Shown here in pieces: positions 17,665-25,846 of a DNA stretch of 64,000 bases (position 1 is the stretch's first letter; every line of letters begins with the position of its first letter). The notes below the pieces were generated by a model. The model was not told the DNA's origin. It saw nothing but the letters and a program-made list of their open reading frames with translations, and ran no database searches. This DNA comes from Paramicrobacterium agarici (GTDB taxonomy: Bacteria; Actinomycetota; Actinomycetes; Actinomycetales; Microbacteriaceae). Where the stretch lies: the NCBI RefSeq assembly GCF_002563955.1, contig NZ_PDJE01000001.1:1922001-1986000 (forward strand), read 5' to 3'. Made by a program: the position numbers and the translations under genes.

Positions 17665-18575
17665 TGGCAACGTCCCCCAGCGGGCTGCTTCTCATTGACA
17701 AACCAGCAGGACACACGAGCCATGACGTTGTCGCTCGCACCAGGCGGCTTGCCGGTACTCGCAAGGTCGGCCACGCGGGGACGCTCGACCCGATGGCGAC
17801 GGGATTGCTCATTCTCGGTCTCGAGTCATCGACACGCTTGCTCACCTATGTCGTCGGGTGCGACAAGGAGTACACCGCGACGATTCGCCTTGGGCAATCG
17901 AGCTCGACCGACGACGCCGAGGGCGAGCTGTCGGCAGCCGCGTCAGCGGACGACCTTCGCGGCGTCGATCAGCGCAGCATCGAGCAGCGGATGCGTGAGC
18001 TCACAGGGGAGATCGAGCAGGTCCCGTCGACGGTGAGCGCGATCAAGGTCGACGGTAAACGCGCCTACGCTCGCGCCCGTGCCGGAGAGCATGTCGAGCT
18101 CGCGGCGCGCCAGGTAACGGTCTCCGAATTCGAACTCGATGCGCTGCGTCGCACGAACGAGCACGTCGACGTCGACGTGCGCGTCGCCTGCTCGAGCGGA
18201 ACCTACGTTCGAGCGCTCGCGCGCGACATCGGCGCGGCACTCGGCGTCGGAGGTCACCTCACCCGCTTGCGGCGCACGAGGATCGGACCGTTCTCGGTGA
18301 GGGATGCCGCAGCGCTTGACGGCCTCGTGGTCGCCGATCGCATCATCGCGCCCGCCGACGCCGCGCGATCGCTGTTTCCGACCGTGAACCTCGACGACGC
18401 GCGCGCTCGCGCCCTCGGGCACGGTCAGCGTATCGATCCAGAGGGTTTTCCAGCTGCTGATGGCCCGATTGCGGCGATCGCGCAGCACAACCGGCTGATC
18501 GGTCTGGTCGAGGTTCGTGGCAGCACGGCCCGCAGCCTCGTGAACTTCCCCGATGACGAGCGGAACCCGTTATGA
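17664..18575 (+). CDS. truB: tRNA pseudouridine(55) synthase TruB
   Basis: 303 residues. Makes pseudouridine 55 in the T-loop of tRNAs. The catalytic aspartate is in HAGTLDPMATGLL (Asp42); KVDGKRAYARARAGE and GTYVRALARDIG are further family motifs, with a small PUA-like C-terminus. The ATG at 17664 was chosen because of AGGGAGAG at 17651-17658 and the standard start sequence SGLLLIDKPAGHTSH. It overlaps the next gene by four bases (ATGA). Confidence 0.95.
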   Translation: MATSPSGLLLIDKPAGHTSHDVVARTRRLAGTRKVGHAGTLDPMATGLLILGLESSTRLLTYVVGCDKEYTATIRLGQSSSTDDAEGELSAAASADDLRGVDQRSIEQRMRELTGEIEQVPSTVSAIKVDGKRAYARARAGEHVELAARQVTVSEFELDALRRTNEHVDVDVRVACSSGTYVRALARDIGAALGVGGHLTRLRRTRIGPFSVRDAAALDGLVVADRIIAPADAARSLFPTVNLDDARARALGHGQRIDPEGFPAADGPIAAIAQHNRLIGLVEVRGSTARSLVNFPDDERNPL

Positions 18576-18931
18576 TCCTCGGCTTCACCGTCGTGCAGGT
18601 GGCCGTTGCCGGTCTCGCCGCCGTGCTCTGCATCGTCCTCGGGCTCGCGGGTCGTGTGCCCAACGACCTGACTATGGGTGCTGTTGCTCTCATCGAGATT
18701 CTGTTGATCGCGCAACTTGTCACAGCTCTCGTCGCGCCGGCCGTGGGCAACTCATCGTCGGGCAGTCTTCTCGAGTTCTACACCTATCTCGTGAGTGCCC
18801 TGCTGATACCTCCGGCGGCCGCCTTCTGGGCGCTCATCGACAGGTCCCGCTGGGCGACGGTGATTCTCGGTGCCGGGTGCCTCACGGTCGCCATCATGGT
18901 GTATCGAATGCAGCAGATCTGGGGCTCCTGA
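18572..18931 (+). CDS. Small four-helix membrane protein
   Basis: 119 residues with about four membrane helices and very little else: residues 5-25, 35-57, 66-88 and 95-112. Translationally coupled to truB through ATGA. Proteins of this kind are found between truB and ribF in related actinobacteria (from general knowledge of gene order), but I know no assigned function. Confidence 0.75.
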   Translation: MILGFTVVQVAVAGLAAVLCIVLGLAGRVPNDLTMGAVALIEILLIAQLVTALVAPAVGNSSSGSLLEFYTYLVSALLIPPAAAFWALIDRSRWATVILGAGCLTVAIMVYRMQQIWGS

Positions 18932-18939
18932 ACCGCGGG

Positions 18940-18945
18940 TAGAAT
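18940..18945 (+). promoter_or_regulatory. Possible -10 box upstream of the second small membrane protein
   Basis: TAGAAT lies nine bases before the ATG at 18955, so a transcript would be leaderless or nearly so. It could give ribF an internal promoter. Confidence 0.4.
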
Positions 18946-18954
18946 CGACAGGTC

Positions 18955-19392
18955 ATGTCTCCCTCCTCCACGAGCCTTACGCACGGCACGCGCCGCACGG
19001 CCATGCCCGGCGTCGGGCGAGCCCTTGTCGCTGTCTACGCTGTCCTCGCCCTCGCCGCGACAGGCAGGTCCTTCGTGCAGATCGCATCGAAGTTCTCTGA
19101 GGCGCCTCTGGCCTATGTGCTCTCGGCGCTCTCCGCCGTCGTCTACATCGTTGCCACCATTGCGCTCGTCAAGCGGTCGCCCGTGTGGCACAGAGTCGCG
19201 TGGGCGACGATCACGTTCGAACTGATCGGCGTGCTCGTGATCGGCACGCTCAGTCTTGTCGAGCCGGCGTGGTTTCCGCACGACACCGTATGGAGCGTCT
19301 TCGGACGCGGATATCTGTTCATTCCGCTTGTCCTGCCCGTACTCGGAATGATCTGGCTGCGATCCCGGCCGCGTGAGGAGGACGCACGATGA
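18955..19392 (+). CDS. Membrane protein, unknown function
   Basis: 145 residues. A short polar N-terminus, then four membrane helices (about 22-42, 53-73, 82-102, 115-135) and a basic/acidic end RSRPREEDAR. Overlaps ribF by ATGA, so the two are co-translated. No recognised domain; the conserved-looking HRVAWATITFELIGVL helix is the best handle for a search. Confidence 0.75.
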   Translation: MSPSSTSLTHGTRRTAMPGVGRALVAVYAVLALAATGRSFVQIASKFSEAPLAYVLSALSAVVYIVATIALVKRSPVWHRVAWATITFELIGVLVIGTLSLVEPAWFPHDTVWSVFGRGYLFIPLVLPVLGMIWLRSRPREEDAR

Positions 19393-20318
19393 TCATCTTC
19401 CACGGCCCAGACGAGGTTCCGGCAGATTTCGGGCCGAGCGCCGTGACGATCGGCAAGTTCGATGGAGTGCATGCGGGTCACCGCGCGATCGTCGCGCAGC
19501 TGCGGGAGATCGCCGCCGAACGTCATCTGGCGAGTGTCGTCGTGACGTTCGATCGCAATCCGCTCTCGGTGGTCGCGCCGCAGGTCTGCCCAGACCCGCT
19601 CGTCAGCCTCGAGCAGAAGCTCGATCTTCTTGCCGGCACCGGTGTCGACGCGTGTCTCGTGCTGAGGTTCGACGCCGAACGCTCTGCTCAGCCGGCCGAG
19701 GAGTTCGTGAGCGAGCTGCTCGTGGCTGCGTTGCACACCGAGGCTGTCTTCGTCGGCGAGGACTTCCGGTTCGGGCACAAAGGGCGCGGTGACGTCGAGC
19801 TGCTGCGCACGATGGCTCCGAGCCACGGATTCGACGTGTTGAGCATCTCCGACGTCGCACCGTTCGGAGACCGCCGCGTGTCGTCGACGTGGGTGCGCGA
19901 ACTTCTGACGTCCGGCGACGTCGCGACGGCTGCGAAGCTCCTCGGCAGGCCGCACTCTGTGCGCGGAGTGGTCGTGCACGGCGCCAAGCGCGGTCGAGAG
20001 CTGGGCTTCCCGACGGCGAATCTCTCTCCCGACGTACAAGGACTGATCCCCGCCGACGGCGTGTATGCCGGCCGAATGTTTGTCGACGGCGACTGGCATG
20101 CCGCCGCAGTGTCCGTAGGCAACAATCCCACGTTCGACGGTGTCGCGCAGCGTCAGGTCGAGGCGCACTTGCTCGATCAAGAACGCGATCTCTATGATCG
20201 TGTCGTCGACGTCGATTTCGTCGAGCGCATTCGCGGAATGGTCGCGTTCGACGGCATCGAACCGCTCATCGCCCAGATGCGCGACGACGTCGCGAGAGCG
20301 CGCACGATCCTCAGCTGA
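19389..20318 (+). CDS. ribF: Bifunctional riboflavin kinase / FAD synthetase
   Basis: 309 residues. N-terminal nucleotidyltransferase (FAD synthetase) domain with TIGKFDGVHAGH near residue 19 and VGEDFRFGHKGRGD; C-terminal flavokinase domain with GRELGFPTANL and GVYAGRMFVDG. Converts riboflavin to FMN and then FAD. The last gene of the truB group; its stop codon abuts the stop codon of the convergent MDMPI-family gene with no gap. Confidence 0.96.
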   Translation: MIIFHGPDEVPADFGPSAVTIGKFDGVHAGHRAIVAQLREIAAERHLASVVVTFDRNPLSVVAPQVCPDPLVSLEQKLDLLAGTGVDACLVLRFDAERSAQPAEEFVSELLVAALHTEAVFVGEDFRFGHKGRGDVELLRTMAPSHGFDVLSISDVAPFGDRRVSSTWVRELLTSGDVATAAKLLGRPHSVRGVVVHGAKRGRELGFPTANLSPDVQGLIPADGVYAGRMFVDGDWHAAAVSVGNNPTFDGVAQRQVEAHLLDQERDLYDRVVDVDFVERIRGMVAFDGIEPLIAQMRDDVARARTILS

Positions 20319-20987
20319 TCAGGCAAAACCCGGTGACGGTGAGCCGGGCTTGAGGGGAGCGACCACGCGCACGGGTCGCGTCGACGGATCGATCGACCGT
20401 CGCCCCGCGAGGTAGAGGATGATGCTCTCGGCGGTTCCGTCGATCTGCTGATCACCTCGCCCGACGGACCAGCCGGCATCGGATGCTGTCAGAACGCGGT
20501 GCCGCAGGAGCGTTCGGACGTCTCGTGCGGCAGTGTGACGCGCGAGGTTCGCGACGACGAGCGTCGACTCGTCGTCGAAACGCAATCGAAGGCCCACCGG
20601 ATGCGCGGCATCGTATCCGTGAACGATCGTCTCGAGCAGTCTCGCCGACGAGCCGTGCTGGTCGCCCGTGCTGAACCGCCGCGAGGCGAGGGTGAGATCG
20701 TCGACGAGCTCTCCCGTCGTCCGCTTCTGCGCGAGTGACCGGGCAATGTCCGCCATCGCGTTCGCCGGATTCAGGTGCCGTCCCGCGAGGCTCGCCATCG
20801 CGATGTCTTCGAACATGACGCGAGTCGGCGCCGAGACGCGCCACAAGAGGTGGGACGCGGCATCCTTGACACTCCATCCCGTGCACAGCGATGGGGCGCG
20901 CCACTGCTCGTCGGTCAATGACGCGAGGCCGTCTCGTACGACGGTGAGAGCGCGCCCGACTGCCTCGTCCGTGTCTCGAGTGGTCAT
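20319..20987 (-). CDS. Maleylpyruvate isomerase family mycothiol-dependent enzyme
   Basis: 222 residues. DinB-like four-helix N-terminal domain of the MDMPI_N type, recognised by LTDEQWRAPSLCTGWSVKD (His/Trp-rich metal site region) and SHLLWR. Family members use mycothiol as cofactor; the substrate here is unknown. The ATG is preceded by TACTCT and then GGAGAC, so both a leaderless and a Shine-Dalgarno start are possible. It shares a divergent promoter with the MFS gene. Confidence 0.8.
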   Translation of the reverse strand: MTTRDTDEAVGRALTVVRDGLASLTDEQWRAPSLCTGWSVKDAASHLLWRVSAPTRVMFEDIAMASLAGRHLNPANAMADIARSLAQKRTTGELVDDLTLASRRFSTGDQHGSSARLLETIVHGYDAAHPVGLRLRFDDESTLVVANLARHTAARDVRTLLRHRVLTASDAGWSVGRGDQQIDGTAESIILYLAGRRSIDPSTRPVRVVAPLKPGSPSPGFA

Positions 20988-20993
20988 GTCTCC

Positions 20994-21003
20994 AGAGTAA
21001 GCT
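20994..21003. promoter_or_regulatory. Overlapping divergent -10 boxes (MDMPI / MFS)
   Basis: In AGAGTAAGCT the minus strand reads TACTCT (20999-20994), six bases before the MDMPI ATG, and the plus strand reads TAAGCT (20998-21003), six bases before the GTG at 21010. The two -10 boxes share the central TA. Confidence 0.55.
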
Positions 21004-21009
21004 GATTTG

Positions 21010-22224
21010 GTGTCGGGTGAGCATCGGAATCTGTGGTCGGGCAGATCGCTGGCGCTCATCGGTCTCGTGCTGTTCACGGTGAACCTTCGTACTGCCGTTG
21101 CGGCGCTGTCGCCTGTGTACGACGTCATTGATGCCGAGCTGCAGGGGGGCGCTTTCGGTCTCGGACTCCTGGGAATGCTCCCGCCCCTCTGCTTTGCGGT
21201 GTTCGGGCTGATCACGCCATCGCTCGCGCGGCGATTCGCTCTTGAAGAACTGCTCGTGGGCGCTCTCGCCGTCATGCTCGCGGGACATCTTCTGCGCGGG
21301 TTCGCGTGGAGCTTCGGCTCGCTGCTGTTCGGCAGCATCCTCTGTTTTGCCGCGATCGGAGCGGGAAACGTCATTGTCCCGGCCATCGTCAAGAAGTATT
21401 TCTCGGATCGCATCGGCCAGATGACGGCCGTGTACACGACGGTCATGTCCATCGCCACCTTCGTGCCGCCGCTCGTCGCCGTGCCGATGGCCCGCGCGGT
21501 GTCGTGGCAGTTCTCGCTCGGCATGTGGGGACTGCTCGTCGTGTTCGCCATCGTGCCGTGGGGTGTGCAGAGCGTGCTCAATCGCCGGGCCGTGCGCGGC
21601 GATCCGGGCATCGCAGAGCTGAAAGACCGTGCGGCCAAGAGAATCGCGCGTTCCCGGACTGCGTGGGCGCTGACACTGACGTTCGCGGCATCGTCATCTG
21701 TTGCTTACACGTCGTTCGCGTGGCTTCCGCAGATTCTCACGGACGTCGCCGATGTCAGTCCCGCGGCGGGGGGAGCGCTTCTGAGCCTCTTCGGCTTCTT
21801 CGGCCTGCCCGCGGCGATCGTCATGCCGCCGCTGGCAACCCGTGTGAAACGTCCGGCGGTTCTCGTGTGGCTTGGAGCGGTGTTCATTCTCGCTGGCGTG
21901 ATCGGGCTCCTCACCGCACCGCACGCCGTCACGTGGCTCTGGGTGTCGCTGCTCGGCTCTGGCCCCCTGCTCTTTCCGCTCGCGCTCACTCTGATCAATC
22001 TGCGCTCTCGCACGCAGCAGACGGTCATCGCGGTCAGCGGGTTCGTGCAGGGGAGCGGCTACATCATCGCGGCGGCTTTTCCACTGCTCGTCGGGGCGCT
22101 GCATGAGCTGAGCGGCGGGTGGACGCTGCCGCTGATCGTTCTCGGACTGGTGGCGCTTCCCACTCTGTGGGCCGGGCGCGTCATCGGCGCGCGCCGCATG
22201 ATCGACGACGAGACTGCCGCCTAG
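21010..22224 (+). CDS. MFS transporter, CynX/NimT-like
   Basis: 404 residues with 12 predicted membrane helices. The early motif TVNLRTAVAALSPVYD is typical of the CynX/NimT (cyanate/nitroimidazole) branch of MFS permeases. The substrate cannot be inferred. The GTG at 21010 was chosen because it lies exactly six bases after the TAAGCT -10 box; a TTG at 21007 is the adjacent alternative. No ribosome-binding site is present, so the mRNA is probably leaderless. Confidence 0.85.
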   Translation: MSGEHRNLWSGRSLALIGLVLFTVNLRTAVAALSPVYDVIDAELQGGAFGLGLLGMLPPLCFAVFGLITPSLARRFALEELLVGALAVMLAGHLLRGFAWSFGSLLFGSILCFAAIGAGNVIVPAIVKKYFSDRIGQMTAVYTTVMSIATFVPPLVAVPMARAVSWQFSLGMWGLLVVFAIVPWGVQSVLNRRAVRGDPGIAELKDRAAKRIARSRTAWALTLTFAASSSVAYTSFAWLPQILTDVADVSPAAGGALLSLFGFFGLPAAIVMPPLATRVKRPAVLVWLGAVFILAGVIGLLTAPHAVTWLWVSLLGSGPLLFPLALTLINLRSRTQQTVIAVSGFVQGSGYIIAAAFPLLVGALHELSGGWTLPLIVLGLVALPTLWAGRVIGARRMIDDETAA

Positions 22225-22254
22225 CCAGCGAACGCGCAGCAGCCGCCGTCGCTG

Positions 22255-22268
22255 TGCTCATATGAGCA
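22255..22268. promoter_or_regulatory. Operator dyad 1 of the deoC operon
   Basis: Perfect 14-bp palindrome TGCTCATATGAGCA, 30 bases upstream of the -35 box. Its half-site TGAGCA recurs in dyad 2. Confidence 0.5.
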
Positions 22269-22284
22269 TGAGTGGCTACGAGTG

Positions 22285-22313
22285 TTGATGTGAGCACGTG
22301 TGCTGTCTACGCT
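22285..22313 (+). promoter_or_regulatory. Promoter of the deoR-deoC-aldehyde dehydrogenase operon
   Basis: TTGATG (22285-22290), 17-base spacer, TACGCT (22308-22313). Transcription would start near 22320, just before the GGAGGAG ribosome-binding site. Confidence 0.6.
22293..22304. promoter_or_regulatory. Operator dyad 2 inside the promoter spacer
   Basis: AGCAC-GT-GTGCT, part of the half-site arrangement TGAGCA...TGTGCT. It lies between the -35 and -10 boxes, so a bound regulator would block RNA polymerase. Confidence 0.5.
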
Positions 22314-22333
22314 GAATGCGGGAGGAGACCGCT

Positions 22334-23329
22334 ATGCCCCGTACTGACACAGCCGACGACGAGCTCCTCTCGATCCGTGCGGCCGAGCTCTACTACGACG
22401 AAGGAAAGACTCAAGACGAAGTAGGCGCGATTCTCGGGCTCACCCGCTGGAAGGTCGGGCGTCTGCTCGCCGCGGCTCGAGAGAACGGCTACATTCGCAT
22501 CGAGATCGTGCATCCGAGGGCGCGCAAGCTCTCACTCGAGCGCCAGCTGCGAGAGCAGCACGGGCTCACGGATGCTGTCGTCGTGCCGGTCGCCGGGGCG
22601 CGAAGCGATGCCGAACTCCGTGAGCGAGTCGCACAAGGTGCTGCAGACTACCTCGCGGCGCTCCGTCCCGTGCCGCGCACGCTCGGCATCAGCTGGGGAC
22701 GAACGCTGCACGACGTCGCGAACGTTCTGAATGAGCACTGGGCGATCGGAGTGAACGTCGTGCAGGTCAACGGCGGCGTGAGCGTGAACCAGCGCGCAGG
22801 AACGGCGGCGGCGACGGCCGTTGAGATCGCACGAAAAGCATCGGGCGAGGCGACGCTGCTCCCGAGTCCGGCGATTCTCGAGCGCGTCGAGACGAAGACC
22901 AGCATCGAGAACGACCGTACTGTTGCAGCGGTTCTCGACGAAGCAGCCGACGCGGCAGCGTACCTGTTCAGCGCCGGTCCTGCCGATCACAGCTCCGCGC
23001 ACATTCAGAGCGGATATCTCTCAACGGGCGATATGGACGAACTCGTGCGCCGCGGGGCCGTCGGCGACGTGTGGGGCCGGTACATCAACGCCGAGGGAAT
23101 GATCGTTGACCCGTCGCTCGATCAGCGGACGCTCGGCCTCGGCCTGACCGCGCTGCGCGAGGCGCAGACCGCGATCCTCGTTGTCTCTGGCGAATCCAAA
23201 CACCCCGTGACCCGTGCCATTGTCAGAAACGGTCTCTGCTCAGCGCTCGTGACCGACGAAGCGACGGCCCGAGACCTCCTCAGCGAGACGATCGATCAAT
23301 CCCGAAACGACAAGGACAGCCATGACTGA
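22334..23329 (+). CDS. SorC/DeoR-type sugar-responsive transcriptional regulator
   Basis: 331 residues. N-terminal helix-turn-helix (YYDEGKTQDEVGAILGLTRW, residues about 20-50) followed by a SorC-type sugar-phosphate-binding domain (LGISWGRTLHDVANVL, VQVNGGVSVNQRAGTA). The ATG at 22334 has GGAGGAG six bases upstream; an in-frame ATG at 22316 lies at the predicted transcription start and is less likely. The next gene, deoC, overlaps it by eight bases, so the likely effector is a deoxyribose or pentose phosphate. Two matching dyads in its own promoter suggest autoregulation. Confidence 0.88.
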   Translation: MPRTDTADDELLSIRAAELYYDEGKTQDEVGAILGLTRWKVGRLLAAARENGYIRIEIVHPRARKLSLERQLREQHGLTDAVVVPVAGARSDAELRERVAQGAADYLAALRPVPRTLGISWGRTLHDVANVLNEHWAIGVNVVQVNGGVSVNQRAGTAAATAVEIARKASGEATLLPSPAILERVETKTSIENDRTVAAVLDEAADAAAYLFSAGPADHSSAHIQSGYLSTGDMDELVRRGAVGDVWGRYINAEGMIVDPSLDQRTLGLGLTALREAQTAILVVSGESKHPVTRAIVRNGLCSALVTDEATARDLLSETIDQSRNDKDSHD

Positions 23330-24314
23330 CGAAACCGCGGTCGCGCCGCGTACGCGCGCGCTCGAGCTTTTCGACGGCCCCGTCAACGACGCGAGCCTTC
23401 GACGTTACCTCGAGGGAATCCCCGGCGTGGACGCCGTCGGTCTCGAACAGCGCGCTGCCTCACTTGGAACGCGTTCGATCAAGACAACCTCGAAAGCGCG
23501 GGCGATCGACACCATCATCTCGATGATCGACCTGACGACGCTTGAAGGTGCAGACACCCCGGGCAAGGTCCGATCGCTCGTGGGCAAGGCGCTCGTTCCC
23601 GACGCCACACACCCCGATTGCCCCCGTCCCGCCGCTGTGTGCGTCTACGGTGACATGGTCGGTGTCGCGATCGAGGCGCTCGGAGCCGCGCACGCGACGG
23701 TCAACGTCGCAGCGGTCGCCACTGCATTTCCGTCAGGGCGAGCCTCGCTGCGGGTCAAGCTGGCCGATACAGCGGATGCGGTTTCAGCCGGAGCCGATGA
23801 GATCGACATGGTCATTGACCGAGGTGCCTTTCTGAGCGGACGATACTCGCAGGTCTTTGACGAGATCGTCGCTGTCAAGCGCGCGTGCCGCCGAGACGAC
23901 GGTTCATTCGCGCACCTCAAGGTCATCCTCGAAACCGGCGAGCTGAACACCTACGACAATGTTCGCCGCGCCTCCTGGCTCGCGATTCTCGCGGGAGCGG
24001 ACTTCATCAAGACGTCGACGGGCAAGGTGTCTCCCGCGGCGACGCTTCCCGTGACGCTTCTGATGCTCGAAGTCGTGCGCGATTGGCACCGGCTGACGGG
24101 TGAGAAGGTCGGCGTGAAGCCCGCGGGCGGCATTCGCACATCGAAAGATGCCATCAAGTTTCTCGTGACGGTCGCGGAGACCTGCGGCGAGGAATGGCTG
24201 ACGCCCGATCTGTTCCGATTCGGTGCGTCGAGCCTGCTGAACGACGTGCTGCTGCAACGGCAGAAACTTGCGACGGGTCATTACTCCGGTCCCGACTACG
24301 TCACGATCGATTGA
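23322..24314 (+). CDS. deoC: Deoxyribose-phosphate aldolase
   Basis: 330 residues. Splits 2-deoxyribose 5-phosphate into glyceraldehyde 3-phosphate and acetaldehyde. Motifs: DFIKTSTGK with Schiff-base lysine near residue 230, VGVKPAGGIRT, and ETGELNTYDNVRRAS. It is longer than the 220-residue bacterial short form and belongs to the roughly 330-residue class with an extra N-terminal part. It overlaps the regulator by eight bases. The following aldehyde dehydrogenase genes could oxidise the acetaldehyde produced. Confidence 0.94.
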   Translation: MTDETAVAPRTRALELFDGPVNDASLRRYLEGIPGVDAVGLEQRAASLGTRSIKTTSKARAIDTIISMIDLTTLEGADTPGKVRSLVGKALVPDATHPDCPRPAAVCVYGDMVGVAIEALGAAHATVNVAAVATAFPSGRASLRVKLADTADAVSAGADEIDMVIDRGAFLSGRYSQVFDEIVAVKRACRRDDGSFAHLKVILETGELNTYDNVRRASWLAILAGADFIKTSTGKVSPAATLPVTLLMLEVVRDWHRLTGEKVGVKPAGGIRTSKDAIKFLVTVAETCGEEWLTPDLFRFGASSLLNDVLLQRQKLATGHYSGPDYVTID

Positions 24315-24334
24315 CTCGGAAAGGCGACAACATC

Positions 24335-25846
24335 ATGAGCTTCCTCGAATACGCCCCGGCTCCCGAGTCGACGGCGATCCTGAATCTGAAAGACGAGTAC
24401 GGTCTGTTCATCGGCGGCGAGTTCGTCGAGGGGTCTGGGCAGCCGTTCCAGACCATCTCACCGGCAGACGAGAGCACGATCGCGACGGTGCAGACCGCCG
24501 ACGCGTCCGACGTCGATCGTGCCGTGGCGGCCGCGCGCACCGCCTACGACCGCGTCTGGTCGAAGATGTCCGGCGCAGACCGCGGCAAGTATCTGTTCCG
24601 CATCGCCCGACTCGTGCAAGAGCGCGCTCGCGAGCTTGCCGTCGCGGAGAGTCTCGACAATGGCAAGCCTATCAAGGAGAGCCGCGACGTCGATGTTCCA
24701 CTTGTCGCGGCCTGGTTCTTCTACTACGCCGGCTGGGCGGACAAACTCGATTACGCGGGGCTCGGCCCGAATCCGCGCTCACTGGGCGTCGCTGGTCAAG
24801 TGATCCCGTGGAATTTTCCGCTTCTGATGCTGTCGTGGAAGATCGCCCCTGCATTGGCCGCGGGAAACACGGTCGTGCTGAAGCCCGCGGAGACGACGCC
24901 GCTGACCGCGCTGCTCTTTGCGGAGATCGTGCAGCAGGCAGGGCTTCCCGCGGGCGTCGTGAACATCATCACGGGCGCTGGCGCGACGGGACAATCGCTC
25001 GTGCAGCATCCTGACGTCAATAAAGTCGCCTTCACCGGCTCGACAGGGGTGGGCCGCGCAATCGCGAAGTCTGTTGCGGGAACAGATAAGAAGCTCACGC
25101 TGGAGCTGGGTGGCAAAGCCGCCAACATCGTGTTCGACGATGCGCCGATCGATCAGGCCATCGAGGGAATCGTGAACGGCATCTTCTTCAACCAGGGACA
25201 CGTCTGCTGCGCTGGCTCGCGTCTTCTCGTGCAGGAGAGCATTCACGACGAGGTCATCGAGCGCCTCAAGTCACGCCTGTCGACCCTGCGACTCGGCGAC
25301 CCGCTCGACAAGAACACCGACATCGGCGCCATCAACTCGTCTGAGCAGCTGGCGCGCATCACCGCTCTCGCCGACGCAGGGGAGGCTGAGGGCGCGGAGC
25401 GATGGACCGCACCGTGCGAGCTTCCGGCGCACGGCTACTGGTTTGCGCCCACGATCTTCACGGGCGTCTCGACGTCGCATCGGATTGCGCGGGACGAGAT
25501 CTTCGGGCCTGTGCTCTCCGTGCTGACATTCCGCACTCCCGCTGAGGCCATCGCAAAGGCTAACAACACCCCGTACGGGCTCTCAGCCGGAATCTGGACG
25601 GACAAGGGCAGTCGGATTCTCGCCGTGGCAGACAAGCTGCGCGCGGGCGTGATCTGGGCCAATACCTTCAATCGGTTCGACCCGGCCAGCCCGTTCGGTG
25701 GCTACAAAGAATCCGGATATGGACGCGAGGGCGGCCGCCACGGGCTCGGGGCGTACCTTGCACCAGCGGGTGCGCCCGCCGCTGCACTGCCGCAGAAGAA
25801 GTCGCGCAGCCTCACGCGCACGTCGACGAAGGAGAACGGGAAATGA
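24335..25846 (+). CDS. Aldehyde dehydrogenase (NAD(P)+-dependent)
   Basis: 503 residues, full length. Canonical residues are present: Asn160 in PWNFP, Lys183 in VLKPAETTP, Glu257 in LELGGK, catalytic Cys291 in NQGHVCC, and the NAD-fold motif FTGSTGVG. The C-terminus has an Ala/Pro-rich tail. As it follows deoC, acetaldehyde is a reasonable substrate (inference). The ATG was chosen at the start of the family homology, 20 bases after deoC, with a weak AAAGGCGAC ahead. It overlaps the half-length paralogue by ATGA. Confidence 0.93.
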   Translation: MSFLEYAPAPESTAILNLKDEYGLFIGGEFVEGSGQPFQTISPADESTIATVQTADASDVDRAVAAARTAYDRVWSKMSGADRGKYLFRIARLVQERARELAVAESLDNGKPIKESRDVDVPLVAAWFFYYAGWADKLDYAGLGPNPRSLGVAGQVIPWNFPLLMLSWKIAPALAAGNTVVLKPAETTPLTALLFAEIVQQAGLPAGVVNIITGAGATGQSLVQHPDVNKVAFTGSTGVGRAIAKSVAGTDKKLTLELGGKAANIVFDDAPIDQAIEGIVNGIFFNQGHVCCAGSRLLVQESIHDEVIERLKSRLSTLRLGDPLDKNTDIGAINSSEQLARITALADAGEAEGAERWTAPCELPAHGYWFAPTIFTGVSTSHRIARDEIFGPVLSVLTFRTPAEAIAKANNTPYGLSAGIWTDKGSRILAVADKLRAGVIWANTFNRFDPASPFGGYKESGYGREGGRHGLGAYLAPAGAPAAALPQKKSRSLTRTSTKENGK

